Positions 17,196 through 25,657 of a stretch of 64,000 nucleotides of DNA are shown piece after piece. The stretch covers positions 2,083,001-2,147,000 of the forward strand of contig NZ_AP017367.1 of the NCBI RefSeq assembly GCF_001548395.1, read 5' to 3'. The position numbers and the translations under genes are program-made. The number at the start of each line of letters is the position of its first letter. Position 1 is the first letter of the stretch. This DNA is from Leptolyngbya sp. O-77 (lineage in GTDB: Bacteria > Cyanobacteriota > Cyanobacteriia > Elainellales > Elainellaceae). The notes below the pieces were generated by a model. It ran no database searches. It had not been told where the DNA came from and saw only the letters and a list, made by a program, of their open reading frames with translations.

Positions 17196-18184
17196 CGGCT
17201 CAGCCTGCGAATTTTTCTGTGGAAAGCGTGTCTGCTGCAAGCCTGCCCAAGCCAGTACCCCTTCGACCGACCGTGAATCTGACAGTGTTGGGGGCTGGAG
17301 CTTGGGGCGGCACTCTGGCCACGCTGGCAGAGCGTAATGGGCATCGGGTGCGGCGCTGGTCGCGGCGGTTTCATGCGCCCATCGAAGACAGCCTAATCGG
17401 GGCTGAAATTTTGGTGTCTGCGATGTCGATTAAGGGCGTGGTGGAATTGGCACCGCGTTTGGGACAAATCGGAATAGACCCGGCGACTATCCTAGTCAGC
17501 GCCACCAAAGGGCTTGATCCAGAAACCGGGCGCACGCCCACCCAACTCTGGCGGGATGCGCTGCCGCAGCAGGCGATCGCCGTCCTCTCGGGCCCCAACC
17601 TGGCCAAGGAAATCATGCAAGACCTCCCGGCGGCAACGGTAGTGTCTAGCAGTGATGCGGCAGCGGCGCAGTTTGTGCAGCGGGTGTTTGCCTCCGAGCG
17701 CTTCCGGGTCTACACCAATACCGATCCGCTGGGCACTGAACTGGGCGGCACGCTAAAAAACGTGATTGCGATCGCCGTGGGCGTGTGCGACGGGCTGAAA
17801 CTGGGAACCAATGCCAAATCTGCCCTGATTACCCGCGCCCTAGCAGAAATCATCCGCGTCGGCACCTATCTGGGCGGCGAAACCGATACGTTCTTTGGTC
17901 TGTCGGGGTTGGGCGACCTGCTGGCCACCTGCAATAGCCCCCTCAGCCGCAACTACCAGGTCGGCTATCAGCTTGCCCAGGGGTTTTCTCTGTCGCGGGT
18001 GCTGGCAGACCTAGAGGGGACGGCCGAGGGTGTGAATACAGCAAACGTCCTTTTTGACCTAGCGCAGCGGGAGCAAATCCCCATGCCGATTGCCCACCAA
18101 GTCTATCTGCTGTTAAATGAGCAAATCACGCCGCAGCAGGCAGTGGAGGCGCTCATGGAGCGGGATTTGAAGTCGGAGGACTAG
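17192..18184 (+). CDS. gpsA: glycerol-3-phosphate dehydrogenase [NAD(P)+]
   Basis: This cytoplasmic enzyme reduces dihydroxyacetone phosphate to sn-glycerol 3-phosphate for phospholipid and glycolipid synthesis. The 330-aa product shows the Rossmann motif TVLGAGAWGGTLA near residue 32, SATKGLDPETG with a conserved Lys, LSGPNLAKEI, and GGTLKNVIAIAVGVCDGL with the catalytic Lys. The C-terminal NTFFGLSGLGDLLATC-like region and SRNYQVG complete the family pattern. I chose the ATG at 17192 because it overlaps the upstream stop. The ureidoglycolate-lyase-like gene follows after 21 bp. Confidence 0.95.
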   Translation: MTAQPANFSVESVSAASLPKPVPLRPTVNLTVLGAGAWGGTLATLAERNGHRVRRWSRRFHAPIEDSLIGAEILVSAMSIKGVVELAPRLGQIGIDPATILVSATKGLDPETGRTPTQLWRDALPQQAIAVLSGPNLAKEIMQDLPAATVVSSSDAAAAQFVQRVFASERFRVYTNTDPLGTELGGTLKNVIAIAVGVCDGLKLGTNAKSALITRALAEIIRVGTYLGGETDTFFGLSGLGDLLATCNSPLSRNYQVGYQLAQGFSLSRVLADLEGTAEGVNTANVLFDLAQREQIPMPIAHQVYLLLNEQITPQQAVEALMERDLKSED

Positions 18185-18205
18185 AAAAGACAGGGAGTTT
18201 GACCC

Positions 18206-18697
18206 ATGCCAACGTCAGTTGTTCGTCAGCTTGTGGTGCAGCCCATTTCGGCGGAGGCATTTCGGCCGTTTGGACAGGTGATTTTTGCCAGTCCTGATGG
18301 GGCCCGATTCGGGCCCGAGGATGCTCAGCTTTGTTTGGATCGGGGCATTCCCCGGTTTTATATTATGCGGCTGCACCAGCGCGGACGGCAGTTTTCCCGC
18401 ATTACTCGCCATCGGCAGTGTACCCAATGTCTGGGGGCGCTGGAGGGCAAGGATTGGTTCATTGCGGTTGCGCCGCCGTCGGAATTGGATCAGCCGGAAC
18501 TGGAGGCGATCGCCGCTTTCCACATTCCTGGCACCTGCTTTATCAAGCTGAACCTAGGCACCTGGCACGCGGGCCCCTACTTCGACCAGGACACGGTGGA
18601 TTTCTATAACCTGGAACTCAGCGATACCAACCTCACCGACCACCAGACCCACGACTTTCGCCAGAGCCACGGCATTCAGTTTGAACTGGTGGGCTAA
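18206..18697 (+). CDS. ureidoglycolate lyase family protein
   Basis: This 163-aa cupin-like protein belongs to the AllA/ureidoglycolate hydrolase family. The evidence is PISAEAFRPFGQVI at the start, then FSRITRHRQCTQCLGALEGKDWFIAVAPP, and LNLGTWHAGPYFDQDTVDFYNLELSDTN with the conserved W-H-x-P region. Canonical members release glyoxylate and urea from ureidoglycolate in purine breakdown. No other allantoin genes are nearby, so the substrate here may differ. It follows gpsA by 21 bp. Confidence 0.8.
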   Translation: MPTSVVRQLVVQPISAEAFRPFGQVIFASPDGARFGPEDAQLCLDRGIPRFYIMRLHQRGRQFSRITRHRQCTQCLGALEGKDWFIAVAPPSELDQPELEAIAAFHIPGTCFIKLNLGTWHAGPYFDQDTVDFYNLELSDTNLTDHQTHDFRQSHGIQFELVG

Positions 18698-18702
18698 TTT
18701 CT

Positions 18703-18735
18703 CGATTTTGGATTTGCGATTTTGGATTTGCGGTT
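18703..18735. repeat. GATTTTGGATTTGCG-type short repeat
   Basis: Two copies of a GATTTTGGATTTGCG unit, a reverse-complement form of the AATCCAAAATC family also found at 18941-18968, 40797-40830, 45820-45860 and 61771-61802. All copies here are outside or at the edges of genes. Confidence 0.75.
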
Positions 18736-18781
18736 CATGGTGACGCAAATCACGCGATCGCCCTGTCACAATCACCCCGTT

Positions 18782-18929
18782 GGGTTCGCCCATGTCACTG
18801 GCTAAAAGGGTCGAACCCCGCATACTGAAGGACATAGACAACTAGCTAACAACCAAGCTCCTCGCCTAGCCAGAACGTCTATAAACCTCCTGAATATGCT
18901 CCTCAAAGCCACGCCGCGAGGGTGGCTTT
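18782..18929 (+). ncRNA. candidate small RNA ending in an intrinsic terminator
   Basis: This segment after the ureidoglycolate-lyase-like gene holds a hairpin, GGGTTCG (18782-18788) with CGAACCC (18812-18818). About 90 bases further on is a clear terminator. There is no convincing coding frame. It could be a small RNA or simply a long 3' UTR of the preceding transcript. The CTCCTCA just before the terminator recalls cyanobacterial sRNA cores, but it does not match the Yfr1 core. Low confidence. Confidence 0.25.
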
Positions 18930-18932
18930 TTT
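18905..18932 (+). terminator. intrinsic terminator
   Basis: The stem is AAAGCCAC (18905-18912) and GTGGCTTT (18922-18929), and the T-run continues to 18932. It ends plus-strand transcription from the gpsA unit, or from a separate small RNA, before the convergent oxidoreductase gene. Confidence 0.85.
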
Positions 18933-18940
18933 GTTGGCCC

Positions 18941-18968
18941 TCCAAAATCGCAAACCCAAAATCAAGAA
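18941..18968. repeat. CCAAAATCGCAAA-type short repeat
   Basis: Inverted relative to the repeat at 18703-18735. The two bracket the candidate RNA/terminator region. The unit is CCAAAATC with spacer bases. Confidence 0.65.
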
Positions 18969-18974
18969 TCGAGA

Positions 18975-20147
18975 CTACGCCTCAAACCGCCCCGGACTGA
19001 GATCCTCCAGCAGCGGATCGGGCTGTTCCACCAGATGGCGGGCATAGCGGCGGGCGAGCGGCGGCATGATCGCAAAGGGATTGCTAAACCCAGAGAAAAG
19101 ATGAATTCCCTCCGCGCCAGGAACCGGGCCAATCAGCGGCAGGCGATCGCCACTAAACGCCACAGGACAGCGACTCCAGGTTCCCGGAACCTCCTTAAGG
19201 CTGGGCAAGAACCGCCCCACGGACTGGCGCAGCGCAGACTCGCTGGCCGCCGCATCAACCTCCGGCTCCAAGCTGCTGATCATGCGCGTTATCTGACCAA
19301 TCCGAATCCGCCCGTCTTTGAACTGAATCACGCCTTCATCCAAAATGGGCGGCACGACTTCCTGATTGGGCTGATTCCACCGTGCATCTGCTGCGCCAGC
19401 CGCGGCCTCCTGCTCAAAGCGTTTTAGCGCAGCAGGCATGATCAGCGTGCGCGTTTGAGTCGGCGTATTCGGCGGTGTTTCAATTAGCTCTGCCTGAGAG
19501 AAGTAGATCCGCACTGATAGCCCTGCCTGGCGCAGTAGGGTGCGAGTCCAACCCCCAGCGCTGACGATGACCCCAGCAGCGCTCAGATTGCCTTCTGGGG
19601 TCGTCACGCCCGTCACGCGATCGCCCTCCCGCACAAAACCCGTCACCTGCGCCAGCCGCATCTCGCCGCCCAGCCGCTGAAACGCCTGCTGATAGGCCAG
19701 GGTCGTTGCCTCAGGGCTGACGTGGCCATGTGTGGTGTGCAGCGCTCCACCCAACGCCGCCGGGTTCAGCAGTGGCTCTAGTTCGCAGGCAAATTCTACG
19801 CTGATGGGCTGTGGCGGAATCCAGCAAGAGCGATAGGACTGGGCGATCGCCTCTACATCTTCTCCTGGCTCAATCACAAGCACCAGGTTGAGTTCACGAA
19901 ACTGCGTGTCTCCCTCCAGCTCGTCCGACAACTGGCGATGAATCTCAACTCCTTCCTGGCAAAGCTGCTGAGTCAGGGGAGTATTACCCGACCAGTAGGC
20001 AATCCCACCATAGCTATAGCGTGTTCCATTCTTGGGCGCAGCAAACTGCTCTAGCAGCAGCACAGAACTCCCCAGTTTGACTAACTCGTAGGCCAGTGCC
20101 GATCCGGCAACCCCACTCCCAACCACAATCCAGTCGTACGTTGTCAT
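18975..20147 (-). CDS. FAD-dependent oxidoreductase, D-amino-acid oxidase/glycine oxidase type
   Basis: This 390-aa flavoprotein of the DAO family oxidises an amine or amino acid. The N-terminal dinucleotide-binding motif is DWIVVGSGVAGSALAYEL with a downstream acidic residue in LLLEQF. The SYGG segment (about residue 46) and the C-terminal GPVPGAEGIHLFSGFSNPFAIMPPLAR resemble the FAD-contacting end of DAO/ThiO enzymes. The substrate cannot be told from sequence. There is no thiamine gene next to it. The start ATG at 20147 precedes a long gene-free region. Confidence 0.85.
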   Translation of the reverse strand: MTTYDWIVVGSGVAGSALAYELVKLGSSVLLLEQFAAPKNGTRYSYGGIAYWSGNTPLTQQLCQEGVEIHRQLSDELEGDTQFRELNLVLVIEPGEDVEAIAQSYRSCWIPPQPISVEFACELEPLLNPAALGGALHTTHGHVSPEATTLAYQQAFQRLGGEMRLAQVTGFVREGDRVTGVTTPEGNLSAAGVIVSAGGWTRTLLRQAGLSVRIYFSQAELIETPPNTPTQTRTLIMPAALKRFEQEAAAGAADARWNQPNQEVVPPILDEGVIQFKDGRIRIGQITRMISSLEPEVDAAASESALRQSVGRFLPSLKEVPGTWSRCPVAFSGDRLPLIGPVPGAEGIHLFSGFSNPFAIMPPLARRYARHLVEQPDPLLEDLSPGRFEA

Positions 20148-21625
20148 GTGCAGTCCTGATCTGTCCTAATCTTTTCTAATCTTTTTTGTAGAGTCTTGGT
20201 AGCGTCCAGTTAATTCACATCCTGGCTTTTCAGAGTAGCGCGAGTTTCTCCAAACGCAAAATTCAACGGGCAAAACTCGACGCGCAACATCAGGATGCAA
20301 CCCGATGGGTTCAAAGGGATACGTTCTACTTTTGCGAAAATTCTGCATTTTCGCCTAGCACAATCATTATTTTCGCGTAGCACAACACTCAGGATATGAC
20401 AGGAAAAACAGCGTTTCTGAAATAAAGCGTTACGCCATCCTGCGGACGCGGCCAGAGCAGCATCGGCATCCGCAAATTCTGGATGCAATTTCTAACAAAT
20501 TGCGGAAGTCACCTGACTATTAATTCGTACAAATCGATACCAATTTTGCGTCTTAAATGATACAAATTTTATCGCCTGAGCAATCCATTTTTTGCACATG
20601 ACTTACAAATGCCAGATTTTAGTCGCAGCCTAGAGAGCAGACGCTCCAAACTCTATACAAAATATTTAAATCTTGCCTTAACAGGAGCAAATCAAGAAGC
20701 AAATCAATTGATGTTCAAAGCGTAAACTCCCATAACGAAGCTTGTAACATTTTCTTTAGAAGTCTTGCCCGTCTATTAATTATGTTCAACAATGATAAGT
20801 GGAGGACAGGACTGAGCATTATCTTGCGTGATTGATTCTTAGGTTGATTGTGAGATTGATCTCGATTGAACCAAATCGTATTTTTTATCTGTCAATCAGC
20901 CGTCTATCAACTAGCCTTCTATCGGCCAGCTAAGTCGAGCCATTCTGAAAAACTTCTATCCCTTGTCCTTTCTTATCCGTTTTCATCTTCATTGGAAATA
21001 GTCTGATTCTGGAATAGTTCAAGTCTAGGAAGTCAAATTTTTCTGACCAAGACTGCGAAATTAAGAACGCAAGACTAAGCTTGTGAGTCTCGGACTGCTT
21101 GGGGTTCGGCAGAGAGGGCGGTAATTCGCGTCCTTTAGAATCTTCCTCAGGGACGAACTCTGAAAATTCGATTGTGTTCCTCTAGAAACTTTTCAGATTT
21201 TTGTTAAACGCTAGACTTAAAGAGAAGGTTTTAGAAACATGCTGTTAGACACATATTGGACGCATTAGATTGGACGCATTAGACGCATTTCTTTATCGAC
21301 CTAGCCGATTGAAGTGATGTTCGGCGAGAGCCAAAGAAACTTACTCGGACAGCTTCTTCAGGCAGATTTGAATCCTCATTGGCTCAATTTAATTAAGTCC
21401 TTACTAAGTCCTTAATTAAGTTCAATAAAAATCCAGGTGTGTTTCCAGGTGTGTTTATTGTGTGAGATGTTCGTGAGCATCTTGCCGGGTGTTGAGGAAT
21501 TGAAGTCTAGGCTGGTGTTTTCTCTGGTTGTCTGCGTTTGTGCCTGCTTTATCTGTGTTTTCTGCATCCTGCATTCCTCGTTGTCTGTATTCCTCACTTC
21601 ATAATTAAGCGCTCCTTATAAAGCC
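20148..21625. other. long gene-free, AT-richer stretch with short tandem repeats
   Basis: About 1.5 kb without a plausible gene. It contains a 17-bp repeat with one mismatch (20347-20363 and 20369-20385), a 14-bp tandem repeat TTGGACGCATTAGA (21257-21284), a TTAATTAAG-bounded repeat (21389-21420) and a 12-bp tandem CCAGGTGTGTTT (21433-21456). No tRNA, DnaA-box cluster or terminator was recognised. It may be a decayed region or a large regulatory region for the flanking genes. Confidence 0.6.
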
Positions 21626-21817
21626 ATGAACCTTTGCCCTTGCTGCTCCGAGCCTTTGTTGCGCCATGCGCGACACAATCGTGTCTACTGGTTTTGTACG
21701 CACTGCTGGCAAGAAATGCCAAACCTCGCAGATGTGATTCAGGCGCGGCAGCAAGTTCAGCTTGCTGCACCTGTGGCGTTGAGTCTGCGAACCAACCGTG
21801 TGCTTCAGTCGGTGTAG
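21626..21817 (+). CDS. small zinc-ribbon-like Cys-rich protein
   Basis: This 63-aa protein begins MNLCPCCSEPLLRHARHN and continues WFCTHCWQEMP. The two CxxC pairs, CPCC and CTHC, are about 20 residues apart, a zinc-ribbon/zinc-finger arrangement. I believe similar small proteins of the form CPCCs..LLRH.R...YWfC..C.QEMP are common in cyanobacteria, but the function is unknown. The C-terminal third lacks conserved features. It is followed by a tandem-repeat array and a terminator at 21970-21999. Confidence 0.7.
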   Translation: MNLCPCCSEPLLRHARHNRVYWFCTHCWQEMPNLADVIQARQQVQLAAPVALSLRTNRVLQSV

Positions 21818-21853
21818 CCCAACTTGTGTTGCTTTACGTTGGGCTTGTCGCAG

Positions 21854-21915
21854 TTCGGCTTTGCAATTCGGCTTTGCAATCTGCGTCACGATCTGCATCA
21901 CAGTCTGCGTCATCA
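21854..21915 (+). repeat. two adjoining short tandem arrays
   Basis: Two exact copies of TTCGGCTTTGCAA (21854-21879) are followed by three 12-bp imperfect units of the form TCTGCGTCACGA (21880-21915). They lie between the small Cys-rich gene and its terminator. Confidence 0.75.
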
Positions 21916-21969
21916 GCGGCAGCGACAAGTTTGATGTATCATGCCGAAAAACTACGATTAAACTAATAG

Positions 21970-21999
21970 GCGGGCTTCCGGTTTTGGGGGCCCGCTTTT
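21970..21999 (+). terminator. intrinsic terminator
   Basis: The stem is GCGGGC (21970-21975) with GCCCGC (21990-21995), followed by TTTT. It is positioned to end the transcript of the small Cys-rich gene before the next plus-strand gene. Confidence 0.75.
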
Positions 22000-22075
22000 G
22001 GTTGATGTTTTTTCATAGGCTCTTGGTTTTTAATTTAGAGCGATCGCCCATTGGGGCAGGGTGAGGGGTTGCGCG

Positions 22076-23656
22076 ATGAGTCTGCCGATCATTTTTGATA
22101 TTACGCTTGGGGTCATTTTTCTATTTCTTATCCTCAGCTTGCTAGCCTCAGAACTTCAGGAACTTCTCAGCACGTTGCTGCAATGGCGGGCCGACCATCT
22201 GAAAAAATCCATTGAGATTTTACTGACGGGCAATGCAGAAGAAGTCACCACCTATCAAACCTTTATTGACAACCTGTACAGCAGCCCGTTAATGCGATCG
22301 CTCAACCAGGAAGCTAAAGGAACGTTACCCCGCTTATTTCGCCGGGTGTCTCGCAATATTGGGGCGCTCTATCGCAGCGTCACGGGCGCTCGCAATGTGT
22401 TTGGCAACCAGTTCAGCGGCCCTTCCTACATTCCGTCCAAAACCTTTGCCGATGCACTCCTTCAGCAGCTAGATGTCGAAAGCCTGACTCAAAAAATTAG
22501 CGACTACACGATGCGCCGATTGGGAGAAGAAAAGCTGGCACTAGTGGAAGACATCCTCAAATCGCTCCGCAACAGCGTCGGCGACGACTCACTCCTGGAA
22601 GCAGAATTTGAAGGACTGCGGCAGCGACTCCGCAACATTCGCGACGACTTTCGTAGCAACCGGATTTCGCTGTCTCGAAGCATGGATCTGGCTACGGAGC
22701 AGATTCGCCTGTTTATCGACAGCACCGAAGCGTACTTAAAAAACAACAACCATTGTCAGGACATCATCCTGGGGCGGCTGCCTTACCTGAAACAGGCCGT
22801 GCAAATGAAAAAGCTGGAGCCGACCATTGGCGAGGTGATGGCGCTTGTCTTGAACAATCGCGGCGATTTGCCCGCCGAGCTAGAGGATGCGGTGATTCAG
22901 GTGCGATCGCGCGTGAGTCAGCTTCCACCCCATCTCAAGCAAAACCTGATCATCCTAGCAAACCAGGCGCAGATGCGGTCGGACGGGCTTCAGGACGGGC
23001 TACGCAAACTCGAGCAAGAAGTAGAGAACTGGTTCAATCGTTCGATGGATCGAGCATCCGGTGTTTACAGACGCAATGCCAAAGGGGTGGCGATTATTTT
23101 GGGCATTTTGCTGGCGGCGGCGACCAATGCAGACACGTTTCTTGTAGTCGATCGCCTGTCGCGGGATTCGGCGATTCGGGCTGCGGTGTCCGAAAGCGCC
23201 AACCAACTTCTGAGCCAGTCATCCCAAGCGCCTACCCGGTTTCGTGAAGCCTTCCCACCCTCTGGACAGCCGTTGCCAATTCCAAATTCTCCCAATTTTG
23301 GCGAGTCCAGTTTTGACACGCTAGAACCTGGCGGATTGCCGCCCGATACAACGCCCATCGCACCCGCCGCAGAAGCGCCCAACCTTCAGCAAGAACTGGC
23401 AGATATTCGCGATGCCGTAGACACGGTGCTAGACGACATTCCTCTGCCCATCGGCTGGAGCGAGCGCAACCGCCTGCAACAGTTTCCGCCCAATACCAGT
23501 CTGTTTATTTCGATTCCCAAGCGAATTTTGGGCTGGCTGATTACAGGCATTGCGATTTCGATGGGGTCTTCTTTTTGGTTTGACCTGCTGAGCAAGGTGG
23601 TGCGCGTCCGCAACGCTGGCACACCATCTTTCCCAAATGACCATCGTGTTGAATAA
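22076..23656 (+). CDS. membrane-anchored protein with terminal TM segments, unknown
   Basis: This 526-aa protein has a hydrophobic N-terminal segment (DITLGVIFLFLILSLLASEL) that I read as a membrane anchor. A long helical region follows (about 30-330, with GLRQRLRNIRDDFRSNRISLSRSMDLATEQIR). A second hydrophobic helix (GVAIILGILLAAATNADTFLVVD) lies near residue 350. Next come a Pro/Ser-rich linker and a final TM region, GWLITGIAISMGSSFWFDLLSK. I do not know the family name. The ATG at 22076 is preferred to an upstream alternative because the hydrophobic segment begins at once. Confidence 0.7.
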   Translation: MSLPIIFDITLGVIFLFLILSLLASELQELLSTLLQWRADHLKKSIEILLTGNAEEVTTYQTFIDNLYSSPLMRSLNQEAKGTLPRLFRRVSRNIGALYRSVTGARNVFGNQFSGPSYIPSKTFADALLQQLDVESLTQKISDYTMRRLGEEKLALVEDILKSLRNSVGDDSLLEAEFEGLRQRLRNIRDDFRSNRISLSRSMDLATEQIRLFIDSTEAYLKNNNHCQDIILGRLPYLKQAVQMKKLEPTIGEVMALVLNNRGDLPAELEDAVIQVRSRVSQLPPHLKQNLIILANQAQMRSDGLQDGLRKLEQEVENWFNRSMDRASGVYRRNAKGVAIILGILLAAATNADTFLVVDRLSRDSAIRAAVSESANQLLSQSSQAPTRFREAFPPSGQPLPIPNSPNFGESSFDTLEPGGLPPDTTPIAPAAEAPNLQQELADIRDAVDTVLDDIPLPIGWSERNRLQQFPPNTSLFISIPKRILGWLITGIAISMGSSFWFDLLSKVVRVRNAGTPSFPNDHRVE

Positions 23657-23753
23657 TCTTCACAGAGTACCCTACAGCGTACTTTGTGACTTTTTGTCCA
23701 GACTTGTTTGTCTAGGTTTGTAGCCAGGTTGCCTTCAGGATGCCCGAGGTGGT

Positions 23754-24842
23754 ATGACGACTCATTTTTCTTCGCAAGATCCGAAACTGGTGCATCCAGC
23801 CGATGAGCATCCGGTGGATAGGCATCTGGTTGAGGGGCAACTGAATGGGGCAGAGAGCCACCCCCCTGCGCCAGCCCTTTCGGTGGTGGTGCCGATTTAC
23901 AACGAAGTGGAGAGCCTGCCCCGGCTGATAGAGGCGATCGCCTCCACGCTCCGAGCCAGCGGGATGGACTACGAAATCGTCTGCGTTGATGATGGCTCCA
24001 AAGACGGCTCCACTGCCTTGCTGAAGCAACTAGCACAACAGCGCACCGACTTGCGGGCCGTGCTGCTGCGGCGAAATTATGGACAGACGGCAGCAATGGC
24101 CGCAGGCTTTAACCATGCGCGGGGCGCGGTGATCGTAACGCTGGATGGTGACCTGCAAAACGACCCAGCCGATATTCCCATGCTTGTGGCCAAGCTCAAT
24201 GAGGGCTATGACCTAGTGAGCGGATGGCGCAAACATCGGCAAGATGCGGCGCTGACGAGGCTGCTGCCATCCAAAATTGCCAACGCGCTGATTGGCTCCG
24301 TCACGGGCGTAAAGCTGCATGACTATGGCTGTTCCCTCAAAGCCTATCGGGCTGAGGTGGTAGAAGATATGAACCTCTACGGGGAACTGCACCGCTTTTT
24401 ACCTGCCCTCGCCTATATCGAAGGGGCGCGAATTACCGAAGTACCCGTGCGCCACCACGCCCGCCGGTTTGGTAAGAGTAAGTATGGGCTGGGGCGCACG
24501 GTTCGCGTGGTGATGGATCTGTTCACCATTGCCTTCATGAAAAAGTTTCTAACCCGCCCGATGCATGTGTTTGGGCTGTGGGGGCTGGTGTTGATGGGTA
24601 GCAGCACGCTCGTAGGACTGTATCTGGGCTTTCTCAAGTTTGGGCGGGGGCAAGACATTGGCGATCGCCCCCTGCTGATCCTCGCGGTCGTTCTCTTCCT
24701 GGCCGGGGTGCAGTTGTTTTGCTTTGGGCTGCTAGCAGAGCTGCTGATGCGAACCTATCATGAGTCCCAGGGTCGTCCCATCTACCGAGTGCGCGAGGTG
24801 GCTGGGGCGGGGTCGTCTTCCCTACGACAGCCGCCAGACTAA
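23754..24842 (+). CDS. family 2 glycosyltransferase, polyprenyl-phosphate sugar type
   Basis: This 362-aa GT2 enzyme probably makes a polyprenyl-phosphate sugar on the cytoplasmic membrane face. It shows VVVPIYNEVESLP (about 44-56), IVCVDDGSKDGS with the DD pair, and TLDGDLQNDPADIP carrying the DxD-like and QxDP-like elements. Two C-terminal membrane helices (about 270-295 and 305-335) are as in GtrB/ArnC/DPM1-like proteins. Residues 1-38 are a His/Pro-rich extension of unknown role. It could supply the donor for the GT39 and GT-C-like proteins in this window. The methyltransferase gene follows after 74 bp. Confidence 0.88.
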   Translation: MTTHFSSQDPKLVHPADEHPVDRHLVEGQLNGAESHPPAPALSVVVPIYNEVESLPRLIEAIASTLRASGMDYEIVCVDDGSKDGSTALLKQLAQQRTDLRAVLLRRNYGQTAAMAAGFNHARGAVIVTLDGDLQNDPADIPMLVAKLNEGYDLVSGWRKHRQDAALTRLLPSKIANALIGSVTGVKLHDYGCSLKAYRAEVVEDMNLYGELHRFLPALAYIEGARITEVPVRHHARRFGKSKYGLGRTVRVVMDLFTIAFMKKFLTRPMHVFGLWGLVLMGSSTLVGLYLGFLKFGRGQDIGDRPLLILAVVLFLAGVQLFCFGLLAELLMRTYHESQGRPIYRVREVAGAGSSSLRQPPD

Positions 24843-24916
24843 TCAGACTAAGCCCCAGCGCGAGCCGTGTTCAAACCTTTCTCACAGCCAGTCTCCGGAT
24901 CATTCCGGTGGGGTGA

Positions 24917-25609
24917 ATGAGTTTCTTCAACCGGGCTTCTGTCCCAGATCGGAATAGTGACTACGTTCAGCCTAATCTGCTGGGTCTGGTGAGCAAGCTG
25001 TCGCTCTATGCCCGCAAGCGAATGATGCGATCGCTCCTCGATCTGGCCCAGCCCACCCCCGACACCACAGTCCTTGATGTCGGCGTGACGCTTGATCGCC
25101 GCGAAGACTGCAACTTTTTTGAAAAGGCCTATCCCTATCCAGACCGCATCACCGCCGTTGGGCTAGAGGATGCATCCTTCCTCGAACAGGAGTTTCCGGG
25201 TCTAACGTTTGTCCAGGCAAACGCGCTAGATTTGCCCTTTGCCGATCAGAGCTTTGACCTGGTGGTGAGCTTTGCCGTCATTGAACACGTCGGCAGTCGG
25301 GCACAGCAGCGGGCCTTTGTCCAGGAGCTCTGCCGCGTCGGAAAGCAGGTCTATATCGCCACGCCCAACCGCTGGTATCCAGTGGAATTTCACACCATCT
25401 TGCCGCTGATTCACTGGCTACCGCCCCACTGGTTTCGGAAAATTTTGCGGCTTTTGGGACACGATTTTTGGGCAAAAGAGGCTAACCTCAACTTGCTGAC
25501 GCTCTCGGAGTTTAAGCAACTGTTCCCGCCCGACCTGACGCTTTACTATCGCCCAACCCGGCTGCTGGGCTGGGTGTCGAACCTGTCGCTGTTCGCCGTT
25601 CGCCGTTGA
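24917..25609 (+). CDS. class I SAM-dependent methyltransferase
   Basis: This 230-aa protein has a methyltransferase-11-like fold. Motif I is VLDVGVT rather than the usual DxGxG, and FADQSFDLVVSFAVIEHVGS forms the motif II/III region. The C-terminal segment (IHWLPPHWFRKILRLLGHDFW) is typical of cyanobacterial and proteobacterial methyltransferases in polysaccharide clusters. The altered motif I could lower SAM binding. Its position after a GT2 gene and before a GT-C-like gene suggests glycan or lipid modification. Confidence 0.8.
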   Translation: MSFFNRASVPDRNSDYVQPNLLGLVSKLSLYARKRMMRSLLDLAQPTPDTTVLDVGVTLDRREDCNFFEKAYPYPDRITAVGLEDASFLEQEFPGLTFVQANALDLPFADQSFDLVVSFAVIEHVGSRAQQRAFVQELCRVGKQVYIATPNRWYPVEFHTILPLIHWLPPHWFRKILRLLGHDFWAKEANLNLLTLSEFKQLFPPDLTLYYRPTRLLGWVSNLSLFAVRR

Positions 25610-25657
25610 TTTGGCTCAGCCAGCGTCTCAAACCACACGCGCAAGCCCTAGCAACTC

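Noticed and set aside
18780..18820. tRNA-like GGGTTCG...CGAACCC hairpin
   Set aside because: No acceptor stem, anticodon arm or T-loop geometry fits; kept only as a possible small-RNA hairpin.
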